Shown piece after piece: positions 26,261-35,020 of a DNA stretch of 64,000 nucleotides (positions within the stretch are counted from its first letter, which is position 1; every line of letters begins with the position of its first letter). A program made the position numbers and the translations under genes. A model generated the notes under the pieces. The model worked only from the letters and a program-made list of their open reading frames with translations, ran no database searches and was not told where the DNA came from. The DNA is taken from positions 62,001 to 126,000 of the forward strand of contig CAJTRA010000007.1 in assembly GCA_910578345.1 (NCBI GenBank), in the 5' to 3' direction. This stretch comes from an uncultured Lachnospiraceae bacterium. GTDB taxonomy: Bacteria > Bacillota > Clostridia > Lachnospirales > Lachnospiraceae.

Positions 26261-26776
26261 TTGAACGTAGAATCCCTTTCCGCCACTTTCACCGTCCGGC
26301 AGCTGCATGCCGGCGACATCGACCGCATCTACGATTTATGCGCAGAAAATAAGATCTTCTATCAATATCACCCGCCCTTCGTCACGAGAGAGCGTATTTT
26401 ACAGGATCTGGAAGCGCTGCCGCCCGGCAAAGACCTATCCGATAAATTCTATATTGGCTTCTTTGACGCGCAAACTCTGGTCGCCGTACTTGACCTGATC
26501 CTCGATTACCCGGAAAATGGCACGGATTTTGTCGGCTTTTTCATGATGAATATCGACTTTCAGGGAAGAGGAACCGGCTCTAAAATCATTCAGGAATGCA
26601 GCGCCTATTTAAAAACAACCGGTTGCAGAAAAATCCGCCTCGGCGTCGATCACGGAAACCCGCAAAGCATTGCTTTCTGGAAGAAAAACGGGTTTCAGGT
26701 CGTCGGGGAAAGAGAATACATCCTTATGGAGTCAGAAATCAAAGATACACCCTCCCGCCTCACTCCAGATTACTGA
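26261..26776 (+). CDS. GNAT family N-acetyltransferase
   Basis: 171 residues. The acetyl-CoA pyrophosphate loop is visible as FQGRGTGSKIIQE (near residue 107), followed by the typical GVDHGNPQSIAFWKKNGFQVVGE motif B end. The start is a TTG at 26261 with AAAGGA 9 bases upstream; no ATG lies before residue 90 in a sensible place. The acceptor is unknown. Its end overlaps the convergent blaR1-like gene by 17 bases. Confidence 0.88.
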   Translation: MNVESLSATFTVRQLHAGDIDRIYDLCAENKIFYQYHPPFVTRERILQDLEALPPGKDLSDKFYIGFFDAQTLVAVLDLILDYPENGTDFVGFFMMNIDFQGRGTGSKIIQECSAYLKTTGCRKIRLGVDHGNPQSIAFWKKNGFQVVGEREYILMESEIKDTPSRLTPDY

Positions 26777-28634
26777 TCACCGACAGTACCGCCTTAGGAA
26801 TAGGGCTGCCATCCGTCTCTTTCGCCTCCTTCTCATTTTCCGCAGAAAATTTCGCCTGGACCGCAAACCGATAGCGGTGCTCCCCACCGTCATATTCCCA
26901 GGTGGCAAGCGCCTGTCTCCCGTCGCCGGAACGCTGCACCTTCACATACACGATCTGCCCGGAAGCGGTGCTCCCCATCCAGGATTCCTCCCGCGCCGCA
27001 TCATAGGCGGTATCCGGTTCCGGCAGATCCGGTTCGCCATCTCTGACCGCCGTCAGCTTACAGTCCGCCTTCGCAATCGCATCCCAGTAAAAAACTTCCA
27101 CGGTATCTTCCTCCGGCTGCCTGTATTCCTTGCTCTGGATCCAGGTATCGTTGCCCGGCAGCCGCAGTGGAATCCCAAACGCTGCAAACAGCGCCTCGGT
27201 ATCGACGGCCGGCTCCGCATCTTCTGTCTCCACCGTCCTGCCGGATACATTCCCATCTCCCGCCAGATCATACAGATCATAAGGAACGGAACTCACCGCA
27301 AGCTGTTCCTCTTCCGGCAGACTGTTATACCACTCCAGCCACTCTATCGTTTCCTCAGACAGATCGCTCCGGCTGTACCACCGGTCAAGATAACGTATCG
27401 TACTGCCGTCGCCGCTCCGATATTCGAAAAGATTCCAATCTTCCCCTATATAAATCTCAAGCATATCTTCATTATAGTAGCGATAGGGGTAGCCTTTCCC
27501 AAAATTCGACTGGTCATTTTCCTGCGGACGCTCCCATCCCTCCACCGTAGATGTGATCTCCCCGTCTTCTTCTATGCCGTCTGCTCTTGTGATCCTCCTT
27601 CCCGTATCATAGAAATATCTGTCATCCACCATGACCATCGGAATCACATCATACTTCTGTCCCGTCTCCTCTCCTTCATTCGCGGCATTTTCCTTCGGAT
27701 CTGTCAAAAAACACACCGCCACCACAGCGCATGCCAGAACCGCCGCCCCTACGGCCCAGACGGCCGGTTTCCTGTAATGCATAACGTTCCCGACTCTCTC
27801 TCGGACTCCTGCCTCGCCGAAAGCAAGAGGATAGGAAAACGTCGTTTTCCTGTGCATACTGCAGGCAAGCAGCGCATGGGAATAGACTTTCCTGCCGGCC
27901 AGATCCATGCCGCTCACCACCTTTTCGTCACAGACCAGTTCCAAGTCCTTGCAGAACAGGAAATAGGCCGCCCACACCAGCGGATGAAACCAGTACACTG
28001 TCCGCAGCAGATAGCCCAGCAGCTTCCACCAATGATCCTTGCGTCTAATATGAACCCGCTCATGAGCCAGGATCGATTCCAGCCATTCGACTTCTATTCC
28101 CGATGGAAGGTAGATACGCGGCCTGATGATTCCCAGGAGAAAAGGAACCTCCACAGTGTCGCAAGCCCACACATCAAGATCACCCGACAGCGGCGCCGCC
28201 TCCCGCACCATAACACGCACCCGCAGGAAACCGATTAACGCGTATCCCAGCAGCACGGCAATGCCGGCCGCCCACACGATACTCATCAGAAAAATCCAAA
28301 CCTGCAGCGGATTGACACTGACCCCCGGTTCCGGGGTAAACTTCTCAGCAAGCACCGGATTCAGTGCGTCATTGAGCGCCGGAATGCCGCTGGTAATGGC
28401 AGGCTCCTGCGCATACCGCACCACCTCCGGGCTTATCGTCTCCCCACTGGGAATCAGGCTGAAGGCGCTTTCCAAAGAAAACGGGCACAACAGCCGCACA
28501 GCCACCAGCGCCCACAACACGCAGGACAACTGCCGCGACGCTTTTCTTAAGAAAAACCGCACCGCAATGACCGCCAGAATCAGCCACCCTGCCGCAATAC
28601 TCCTATTGAATACTTCTAAAAAGATTGCATCCAT
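26760..28634 (-). CDS. BlaR1-like M56 metallopeptidase sensor
   Basis: 624 residues. Hydrophobic segments at the N-terminus and around 110-140 surround an M56 zinc protease with HERVH (191-195) and the downstream LELVCDEKV third ligand. After a last helix (about 292-312) comes a 310-residue extracellular part. In BlaR1/MecR1 this part is a penicillin-binding domain with an STxK serine; none is seen here, so the ligand is probably not a beta-lactam bound covalently. In the family, ligand sensing leads to cleavage of the BlaI-type repressor encoded just upstream. The ATG at 28634 has GGAGG before it. Its last bases overlap the convergent GNAT gene. Confidence 0.88.
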   Translation of the reverse strand: MDAIFLEVFNRSIAAGWLILAVIAVRFFLRKASRQLSCVLWALVAVRLLCPFSLESAFSLIPSGETISPEVVRYAQEPAITSGIPALNDALNPVLAEKFTPEPGVSVNPLQVWIFLMSIVWAAGIAVLLGYALIGFLRVRVMVREAAPLSGDLDVWACDTVEVPFLLGIIRPRIYLPSGIEVEWLESILAHERVHIRRKDHWWKLLGYLLRTVYWFHPLVWAAYFLFCKDLELVCDEKVVSGMDLAGRKVYSHALLACSMHRKTTFSYPLAFGEAGVRERVGNVMHYRKPAVWAVGAAVLACAVVAVCFLTDPKENAANEGEETGQKYDVIPMVMVDDRYFYDTGRRITRADGIEEDGEITSTVEGWERPQENDQSNFGKGYPYRYYNEDMLEIYIGEDWNLFEYRSGDGSTIRYLDRWYSRSDLSEETIEWLEWYNSLPEEEQLAVSSVPYDLYDLAGDGNVSGRTVETEDAEPAVDTEALFAAFGIPLRLPGNDTWIQSKEYRQPEEDTVEVFYWDAIAKADCKLTAVRDGEPDLPEPDTAYDAAREESWMGSTASGQIVYVKVQRSGDGRQALATWEYDGGEHRYRFAVQAKFSAENEKEAKETDGSPIPKAVLSVISNLE

Positions 28635-28725
28635 TCCCTTCCTCCGTTCCGTACATACAATTCCGTCGCACCCTTCTGTTGGCACGCCCGCTGCTCCCAA
28701 CCGCGCCGGTCAATATTCGCCCCGG

Positions 28726-29079
28726 CTACGCCTGATCAATGATCCGCCTGATCTCCTCCGCCTCCTCGGTCGTCAAGGCTCTGTCTTTCGTAAATGCCGC
28801 CACAAAAGCAGGCAGAGAACCGGCAAAAGAATCGTCCACAAATTTCCGGCTCTGCATGGAATAGAACTGCGGGCGGGTGATCCGGCAGGTGACCGTGCCC
28901 TTATTGTTTTCAAACAGCCCTTTATCGCACAGACGTTTCAAAACCGTGTGGGTGGTCGTCCTTTTCCACTTGAAGACTTCCGCCGCCTGCTTCACCAGTT
29001 CCGAAGAAGTAACCGGCTCCCGCTCCCAGATCATATCCGCAAAACGCGCCTCGATCACGCCCAGTTGTATTTCCGCCAT
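28726..29079 (-). CDS. BlaI/CopY-type repressor
   Basis: 117 residues with the winged-helix fold of BlaI/MecI/CopY (VIEARFADMIWEREPVTSSELVKQ, then KRTTTHTVLKRLCDKGLFE). The C-terminus ends in a dimerisation region and a LTTEEAEEIRRIIDQ helix. The ATG at 29079 follows GGAGGAG by 8 bases; the longer frame has no site. Two BlaI-like operator dyads lie upstream at 29141-29192. It precedes the M56 sensor by 91 bases in a blaI-blaR1 operon. Confidence 0.92.
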   Translation of the reverse strand: MAEIQLGVIEARFADMIWEREPVTSSELVKQAAEVFKWKRTTTHTVLKRLCDKGLFENNKGTVTCRITRPQFYSMQSRKFVDDSFAGSLPAFVAAFTKDRALTTEEAEEIRRIIDQA

Positions 29080-29140
29080 ACCGTTCTCCTCCTTGATATT
29101 AATTTTCTGATACCGATTTTTTCCTTGATACCGCTCCGGC

Positions 29141-29202
29141 ACTACTCTCTGTAGTCTATGCTTACACAAATAAAGACTACTCTGTGTAGACTCTTTTGTC
29201 AA
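29141..29202 (-). promoter_or_regulatory. BlaI-type operator pair and promoter
   Basis: Two similar dyads: ACTAC-N5-GTAGT (29141-29155) and GACTAC-TCTGTG-TAGACT (29175-29192). On the minus strand a TTGACA (29197-29202) with TAGTCT 17 bases on places the second dyad between -35 and -10. This is the expected layout for autorepression by BlaI. Confidence 0.75.
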
Positions 29203-29278
29203 CAGGGAGCAGTCTTATATCCATAATTTTGTCAGCAAAAATTGTAATTCTTAAATTTTACCGGTGCGCAGTGTCCTT

Positions 29279-31267
29279 CTATCGAAACCTTCCGCCGTTT
29301 CTCTCCATCAACAGCGGCATAAAGATCCCGCCCTGTACGCTCCTGCCTTTGAAGTGACAGTATTCCCCTGTGACCGTCTCATACCAGTCGCCGAAAGGAT
29401 AGCGGGTCGTCGTCGCTTCCAGATAGTGGGCCACCGGATCAATCAGTTGTTTCGCCTGCTCCTTGTCTTTCGCCATCGCCGCACACCAGAGGATCCAGTC
29501 GCTCTTCGTATAATCCTGCCGGCTGTCTAACGGCGTTCCGTACTCATTTCTCTTGTCCACATAGTATGCCAGTTCCTTCTCATATACCTCCTCAGAGAAA
29601 AGACCGCTGCCGAAAAACTTATCCCACACCAGATTGTACTTGAGGCTCCATGTCGCCGGATCGCCGAAGACCAGTGTATAATGGTCCTCCGCTTTCGCCC
29701 GCTTCTCCCAGTCTGCGGCCATGTCCGCGGCAAGCCTGTGGTATTCCCCGGCTTCCTCTTCCTCATCCCAGAGGGCCGCCAGTCTGGCATAAGCCTCGAT
29801 TCCCATAACAGCCTTCACAGACAGATTAACATTATGGGACAGATGCCCGGCAAAATCATCCGTACAGAGCTGCTCGCCAGGATCCGCGCCGAACTGCAGC
29901 AGGTATTTCGTCCACATTTTCAGCGTCTCTCTGTAAGGTGCGGCAAAGTCTCCATTGCCGTCAAGCAGACACACAACCGCCGTCATAATCAGCATATTGC
30001 CGCACTCTTCCACCGGCATCTGATCTCTGAGATCATAGACCTCACTCCCCTTCGGATACAGATAGAAAGGCGGAAAGACATCCCCGCTCTCCCCGGAAAA
30101 ATCTCCCTTCCTGTTATCTTTATTCAATCCGTAAACCTGTCCCCAGGCATAAGGGTAACGGCCCACATCATGGGGCGCGAAATCATCTTCCCACACATCA
30201 CAGGCTGCAAACCGAAATACAGGACGCAGCATCCCTTTCACATACTCCGTCTGATACAGCAGGAAAAGAGGAATCGACGGATAGCTCACATCCACCGTAC
30301 CGATACAGCCGTTGGAATCGTTTTCCTTGGATAAAAAGACAATATCCCCTTTTTCATCTGTGATCAGCTTGTGCGCGGCAATAGAATGTCTGTAGCTTAA
30401 ATTGCACAAAAATGCATACTCTTCGCCGCCAAAAGACACCGCTTTCCTGTAAAGATCTTCATCCAGCGCAACCGCCCTTGTAAGCACCTCCTGTCGGTCG
30501 AAGAAGCCGGCCCCGACGGCATCAAGAATATCCGTATACTTCTTAGTCCAGTAAGCCTTTCTCCACTCTCCGAAATAATTGATGGAAAGCAGATCGTCAT
30601 AGGCCGCGATCATCCCCTTCGTCTCCTGCTCCTTCACAAAGTTTATGCGGCAGCCGACAGAGCGATTCCCCGAATCATAGGTGAGGATCGCGTCCTCAGC
30701 GTCCGAGGCCAGATAAGCATACCCCCAGTCAATCGTAATGTTATCCCCGCTGTTTCCAAGAGGCCGCTGTGCCGCCCGCCCCATAAAGGCATACCGGAAA
30801 GCTGATCTATCCTGCCCCTGTGCCTTAAAGTTACTGCCTCCGACCAGCCTGTCGCTGCCCCGCTGCACCAGATCCGAGTACAGCAGGAAATCCGTATGTA
30901 CACTGCACGCCGTCTTTTTATGTACTTCCAGATCGATATACGTACAGGGTCTCGACACAAGCGTAAAATCGTCCAATAAAAGCGGGGAGCAGAAACGCAC
31001 CGTAAGGCCGATCTTATCGTTTTCAAAATAATATTCTGTGGCCGTGGCTGTTACATCCACATATTTCTGCTCGATCACCTGGTGAAATTCCCGGTCTCCC
31101 ATGAAACAATACACTGTCTCATCCACTGTCACGTATCCTCTGATCTTCTGTCGGCACCCGCTCCAATGTACGGCATCCGCCTCATACAAAGCATCTGCCG
31201 GCGACCAGATTGAAAAATAGGGGTCGCTTACGATCAGCGGAATACTGGCCGCTCTCTTAATCTTCAT
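29279..31267 (-). CDS. Glutaminase GtaA-like protein (DUF4965/DUF1793 type)
   Basis: 662 residues. It begins SIPLIVSDPYFSIWSPADALYEADAVHWSG and has SYRHSIAAHKL, KENDSNGCIGTVDVSYPSIPLFLLY, FAPHDVGRYPYAWG and NVNLSVKAVMGIEAYARL. All fit the fungal/bacterial glutaminase A-like family with a GH-type alpha-barrel. No signal peptide is present, so it is cytoplasmic here, unlike many relatives. True substrates in Clostridia may be glycosidic rather than glutamine; uncertain. The ATG at 31267 follows GGAGG by 8 bases. Confidence 0.82.
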   Translation of the reverse strand: MKIKRAASIPLIVSDPYFSIWSPADALYEADAVHWSGCRQKIRGYVTVDETVYCFMGDREFHQVIEQKYVDVTATATEYYFENDKIGLTVRFCSPLLLDDFTLVSRPCTYIDLEVHKKTACSVHTDFLLYSDLVQRGSDRLVGGSNFKAQGQDRSAFRYAFMGRAAQRPLGNSGDNITIDWGYAYLASDAEDAILTYDSGNRSVGCRINFVKEQETKGMIAAYDDLLSINYFGEWRKAYWTKKYTDILDAVGAGFFDRQEVLTRAVALDEDLYRKAVSFGGEEYAFLCNLSYRHSIAAHKLITDEKGDIVFLSKENDSNGCIGTVDVSYPSIPLFLLYQTEYVKGMLRPVFRFAACDVWEDDFAPHDVGRYPYAWGQVYGLNKDNRKGDFSGESGDVFPPFYLYPKGSEVYDLRDQMPVEECGNMLIMTAVVCLLDGNGDFAAPYRETLKMWTKYLLQFGADPGEQLCTDDFAGHLSHNVNLSVKAVMGIEAYARLAALWDEEEEAGEYHRLAADMAADWEKRAKAEDHYTLVFGDPATWSLKYNLVWDKFFGSGLFSEEVYEKELAYYVDKRNEYGTPLDSRQDYTKSDWILWCAAMAKDKEQAKQLIDPVAHYLEATTTRYPFGDWYETVTGEYCHFKGRSVQGGIFMPLLMERNGGRFR

Positions 31268-31463
31268 TCTTACTTCCTCCATTCCAAAACATTCTCTTCA
31301 TTGCTATACACTATGGCTTCTTCACCATACCAGTTTCCCCTCAAAGTCGTCAAGCATATATCGATTATTCCATTCCTGTATAACAATTTTTTCAAACACC
31401 TGTTTTCAACCGTTGTCTTTAACGATATACTATAATTGTTAGTGCAAAAAAGGAGGCGAAGTG

Positions 31464-31901
31464 ATGATAGAAGTAAATTTTTATGAACAAGTACAGGAAG
31501 ACCTTCTGAAATTCGCTGTCATCATCGCAAAAACAGACGGCAAATGGGTCTTTTGCAGGCATAAAGAGCGCAATACCTACGAATTTCCGGGCGGACACAG
31601 AGAACCTGGAGAAGCCATACTGGAAACGGCACGAAGGGAATTACAGGAAGAGACCGGCGCCGATGATTTTACACTCACGCCCGTCTGTGTCTATTCTGTC
31701 AAAGGGAAAACAAGTGTGAACGGGAGCAAAGACGAAGAAAGCTTTGGCATGTTATTCACTGCCGATATCCGTTCCTTTGAACAGGAACTGCACTATGAGA
31801 TCGAAGAGATTCTGATCACGGATACTCTGGTGGAGAACTGGTCTTATCCTCTGATCCAGCCGCGTCTGCTTGAAGCCATATCTATGGAACCTGCCATGTG
31901 A
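31464..31901 (+). CDS. NUDIX hydrolase
   Basis: 145 residues. The NUDIX box GHREPGEAILETARRELQEETGA is complete (G-X5-E-X7-REL-X2-EE-X-G pattern), so it should hydrolyse nucleoside-diphosphate-linked compounds with a metal ion; the substrate is unknown. The ATG at 31464 is 7 bases from AGGAGG; the GTG one codon earlier is only 4 bases away. The end overlaps the convergent histidine kinase gene by 20 bases. Confidence 0.9.
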   Translation: MIEVNFYEQVQEDLLKFAVIIAKTDGKWVFCRHKERNTYEFPGGHREPGEAILETARRELQEETGADDFTLTPVCVYSVKGKTSVNGSKDEESFGMLFTADIRSFEQELHYEIEEILITDTLVENWSYPLIQPRLLEAISMEPAM

Positions 31902-33540
31902 CAAGGATCATTGTCCCTACGCCGGCCGTACTGTTCACTTCGATCTTTGCATGGTGGATCCTGGCCGCATGTTTTACAATAGAAAGGCCGAGTCCTGTCC
32001 CGCCTGCCGCTTTGGAGTGACTTTTATCTACCCGGTAGAAACGTTCGAAAATACGCTCCTGATGTTCTGGCGCAATCCCAATCCCCGTATCCGTAACCGC
32101 CAGACGGACCGTATTTCCTTCCCTCCCCACGCTTACTGTGACCTTTCCATTTTCACGGTTATACTTGATTGCATTATCACATAGATTGTAGACCATGCTG
32201 TATAAAAGCTGTGGTATCCCATTGAGGATCACCGGTATGCCGCACAGCTCCAAAATAACTCCGGCAGCCTCTGCCTGAGGCTCCAGAGCCTGTATCACGC
32301 TTTCTGCCAGGCCATAGAGATCGATATTCTCCCGCTTTTCCTCCTGCGCGCCTTCATCCAAATGAGAAAGGCTGATGATATCTTCCACCAGCCGGATCAT
32401 ACGCTGTGCCTCATCATAGATCTTTTCTGCAAACGGTACTCTGTCCTTTTCTCTGACCATATCATTTTTCAAAAGTTCCGCATAGCCAGAGATCGAATGC
32501 AGCGGCGTCTTCAGTTCATGGGAAACATTCGCGGTAAATTCACGGCGGATCTGTTCTGTCTTTTCCTTCTCCGTCACATTGAAAAGAAATAATGCCGCAC
32601 CCCTTACCTTGTTCTGCGAAATAATAGCGCCAGCGTCAACCTGATAATGTCCCTCCTGCAGCGGCAAAATTCTCTCTGCCTGTCTCCCCTGTAAAGCTTC
32701 TGAAAGAATTTCCTTCAACGCAGAATTCTCACACAAAAGCGTCAGATCCTCGCCGATACAGGTGACATCCAGACCTAACAGTTTTCGCGCCGCAGCGTTC
32801 ACCGTAATGATTCTGCCCTTCTGGTTTAAGAGAATCATTCCTTCGTTCATGCTTCCAATAATCGTATTTAACTCATTTTCCTTCTGAATAAGTTCCTCCT
32901 TTTGGCAGCGTAATTGTCTCTGCTGACTGTCAATACGCCGCAGGAGCGGAGAAAGTTCGTCATATCCGTCGTTTGTCAGCGGATCATCCAGATCGATCTG
33001 ATTGAGCGGTTTCACAATTCTCTTCGAGATCCTGACCGCCAAAACGATGGACAGGATCAGCGCAATCGCAAAAATAATACAGATTGACTGCGCCATTCCT
33101 ACAAGAAGCGTCAATACGGACATCTGCGATATGGAGAGGCGCAGGATCGTGCCATCGGCAAGCCTCTGTGCAGAATAGAAGGAACGTTCCAGTAAGGTGG
33201 CGGAATATCGTCTGCTCTCCCCATATCCTTCCCCGATGGCCTGCCGTACCTCTTCCCGCTCCAAATGATTTTCCATCTGTGCCGTGTCAGACATGCTGTC
33301 ATAAAGAACATTGCCGTCTCGATCAATCCAGGTGATGCGGTAATTTGTCACTTTAAGATCCTGGAAATAAGCAATCCCCTCATGCGTAACGCCCTGTGCG
33401 GCAAGATTCGTCTGCATTCTAAGCTGCTCCTGCCCGACACTCGAAAAATATTCATACAATACCCCCATAATCAAAATAACAGACGCCAAAAAAACGGTAA
33501 GCGCAACAAGACAGATTGATCGGAAAATACGTTTTGTCAT
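31882..33540 (-). CDS. Sensor histidine kinase, PhoR-like
   Basis: 552 residues. Two membrane helices (about 7-29 and 150-172) flank an extracytoplasmic domain. Then come a HAMP-like linker, a PAS domain (about 225-310, IGSMNEGMILLNQKGRIITVN), the phospho-acceptor box FTANVSHELKTPLHS, and an ATPase domain with N box NLCDNAIKYN and G boxes DTGIGIAPEHQ and GTGLGLSIV. The order matches PhoR/WalK-type kinases. It overlaps the response regulator by 4 bases (ATGA), so the two are translated together. The signal is unknown. Confidence 0.94.
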   Translation of the reverse strand: MTKRIFRSICLVALTVFLASVILIMGVLYEYFSSVGQEQLRMQTNLAAQGVTHEGIAYFQDLKVTNYRITWIDRDGNVLYDSMSDTAQMENHLEREEVRQAIGEGYGESRRYSATLLERSFYSAQRLADGTILRLSISQMSVLTLLVGMAQSICIIFAIALILSIVLAVRISKRIVKPLNQIDLDDPLTNDGYDELSPLLRRIDSQQRQLRCQKEELIQKENELNTIIGSMNEGMILLNQKGRIITVNAAARKLLGLDVTCIGEDLTLLCENSALKEILSEALQGRQAERILPLQEGHYQVDAGAIISQNKVRGAALFLFNVTEKEKTEQIRREFTANVSHELKTPLHSISGYAELLKNDMVREKDRVPFAEKIYDEAQRMIRLVEDIISLSHLDEGAQEEKRENIDLYGLAESVIQALEPQAEAAGVILELCGIPVILNGIPQLLYSMVYNLCDNAIKYNRENGKVTVSVGREGNTVRLAVTDTGIGIAPEHQERIFERFYRVDKSHSKAAGGTGLGLSIVKHAARIHHAKIEVNSTAGVGTMILVTWQVP

Positions 33541-34211
33541 AGTCTCTCCTCCATACGGTAGCCGACACCCCGCACTGTCTCAATATAATCCCCACATTTT
33601 CCCAATTTCATACGAAGCGTGCCGATATGGACATCAATCGTACGGGTTTCCCCGACGTAGTCAATGCCCCACACCCTCTCCAGAAGCTGGCTGCGGGTAA
33701 ACACCTTTCCAGGATTTTCAATCAACAGCCTGAGCAGATTGTATTCCTTTAACGTCAACTGAATCCGCTCTCCATCTGCAAGGACTGTATGGGTATCCGC
33801 ATTCAATTCCAGACTTCCAACCTCATAACGCCGCACCGGTTCTTTGGGATTGGTGCGGCGCAGTACTGCCTTAATCCGGGAGATCATTTCCATCATGCCA
33901 AATGGCTTGGCAAGATAATCGTCGGCGCCCGCATCCAATCCGGTCACCTTATCATATTCCGTTCCCCTGGCAGTCGCCATGATCACCGGGATATTCTCTG
34001 TCGCTGGCTGCATGCGCAGTTTCTTCAAAATAGCGATGCCATCTTCACCGGGAAGCATGATATCCAGAAGAATCAACTGCGGCGCTTCTGCCCGCAGCGC
34101 ATCGAAAAGGCTGCTGCCGTCACAGAATCCTTTCGCCTCAAATCCAGCGGAATGTAAAGTATATATCATCAGATCACGGATGGAACGGTCGTCCTCTACA
34201 CAAAAGATCAT
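33537..34211 (-). CDS. OmpR/PhoB-type response regulator
   Basis: 224 residues. A receiver domain with the acidic pocket VEDD, phospho-acceptor Asp in LILLDIMLPGEDG and conserved Lys in AKPFGMME is followed by a winged helix (TLKEYNLLRLLIENPGKVFTRSQLLERVWG). The ATG at 34211 has GGAGGG 8 bases upstream; the frame opens five codons earlier without a site. First gene of the pair with the kinase. PhoB-like by sequence, but no phosphate genes adjoin, so the regulon is unknown. Confidence 0.94.
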   Translation of the reverse strand: MIFCVEDDRSIRDLMIYTLHSAGFEAKGFCDGSSLFDALRAEAPQLILLDIMLPGEDGIAILKKLRMQPATENIPVIMATARGTEYDKVTGLDAGADDYLAKPFGMMEMISRIKAVLRRTNPKEPVRRYEVGSLELNADTHTVLADGERIQLTLKEYNLLRLLIENPGKVFTRSQLLERVWGIDYVGETRTIDVHIGTLRMKLGKCGDYIETVRGVGYRMEERL

Positions 34212-34340
34212 ACTTGCCCTCCCCATGCTGTTTTTGTTTCCATCTTACATGAAACGATGCAGCATCCTGTCAGTTTTCAGTAAGATTATATCAAAAGAAC
34301 CGGGACGTGTAACCATTAAACTGTAATCGTCCAACTTCCA

Positions 34341-34370
34341 GTAACAGGAATCCGAGGGCCAAGCTGTCAC
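34341..34370 (-). repeat. 30-bp dispersed palindrome, copy C
   Basis: Opposite orientation to the other copies: read on the minus strand the arms are GTGACAG and CTGTTAC with inner GGCC/GGAT. It lies between the response regulator and the next GNAT gene. Confidence 0.65.
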
Positions 34371-34400
34371 AACCGCAGAGCGATTTTACCCGCGGAATAC

Positions 34401-34429
34401 TTGTGCAAAAGAAATCCTCCTCGTATAAT
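34401..34429 (+). promoter_or_regulatory. Candidate promoter of the GNAT/ferredoxin pair
   Basis: TTGTGC (34401-34406), 17-bp spacer, TATAAT (34424-34429). The leader of about 125 bases contains a short stem (CTGGC/GCCAG) and a degenerate fragment resembling the 30-bp palindrome. Confidence 0.5.
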
Positions 34430-34560
34430 ATATGATAATGACATTAGCAGTTCCGCTTTCGGCCTTGCAAGGGCTTCCATACACGGCTCCTGGCGTTACT
34501 ATGCTCATGCCAGCGTACCACAAAATTTATCAGTCACAGAACCAGAATGGAGGATAGACC

Positions 34561-35004
34561 ATGTTTCTTGATACGGCTTTCCTGATAAACGATGAAATCC
34601 AATTATGTCTGCATAACACAGTTGATGGCAACCCGGAAAAAGACTGGCTGCCAGCCTATCACTTTTTCATCTGTGACAGATCCGGCCAGAAGATCGGAGA
34701 TTGCGATCTGCGGATCGGCCACAACGACAAAACCTATTACGGCGGCAATATCGGTTATTCCATACAAGAAGAATACAGAGGTCATCACTACGCCGGAAAG
34801 GCATGTCTGCTGCTATTTGAGCTGGCCAGGAAACATCATATGGACTATCTGATCATTACCTGCAATCCAGACAATCATGCCTCAAGAAAAACTTGTGAAT
34901 ACGCCGGCGGCCGTCTAATCGAGATTGCTGTACTGCCGGAAGACAACGAGATGCGCCTTGAAGCCGGTGAAACAGAAAAATGTATCTATCGGTTTGAATT
35001 GTGA
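34561..35004 (+). CDS. GNAT family N-acetyltransferase
   Basis: 147 residues. The acetyl-CoA-binding signature is IQEEYRGHHYAGKACLLLFE (near residue 65-85), followed by the LIITCNPDNHASRKTCEYAGGRLIE strand-helix typical of RimJ/RimL-like enzymes. The ATG has GGAGG 7 bases upstream. It ends 16 bases before the membrane ferredoxin, so the two are probably co-transcribed. The substrate is unknown. Confidence 0.9.
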   Translation: MFLDTAFLINDEIQLCLHNTVDGNPEKDWLPAYHFFICDRSGQKIGDCDLRIGHNDKTYYGGNIGYSIQEEYRGHHYAGKACLLLFELARKHHMDYLIITCNPDNHASRKTCEYAGGRLIEIAVLPEDNEMRLEAGETEKCIYRFEL

Positions 35005-35020
35005 TGAGGAGATCCCCAGC

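Noticed and set aside
26670..28238. A 522-codon open frame on the plus strand opposite the M56 sensor gene
   Set aside because: It is antisense to a well-supported blaR1-like gene, has no recognisable domain, is rich in Arg/Pro/His as expected for an antisense frame, and lacks a convincing ribosome site.
28126..29154. A 342-codon plus-strand frame opposite the blaI/blaR1-like genes
   Set aside because: Antisense shadow; its composition is low in acidic residues and it runs through the blaI promoter and operators.
34447..34496. A possible fifth copy of the 30-bp palindrome near the GNAT leader
   Set aside because: It shares CAGTTCCGCTTTCGGC but lacks the CTGTTAC arm at the right distance, so it is at best a degenerate fragment.
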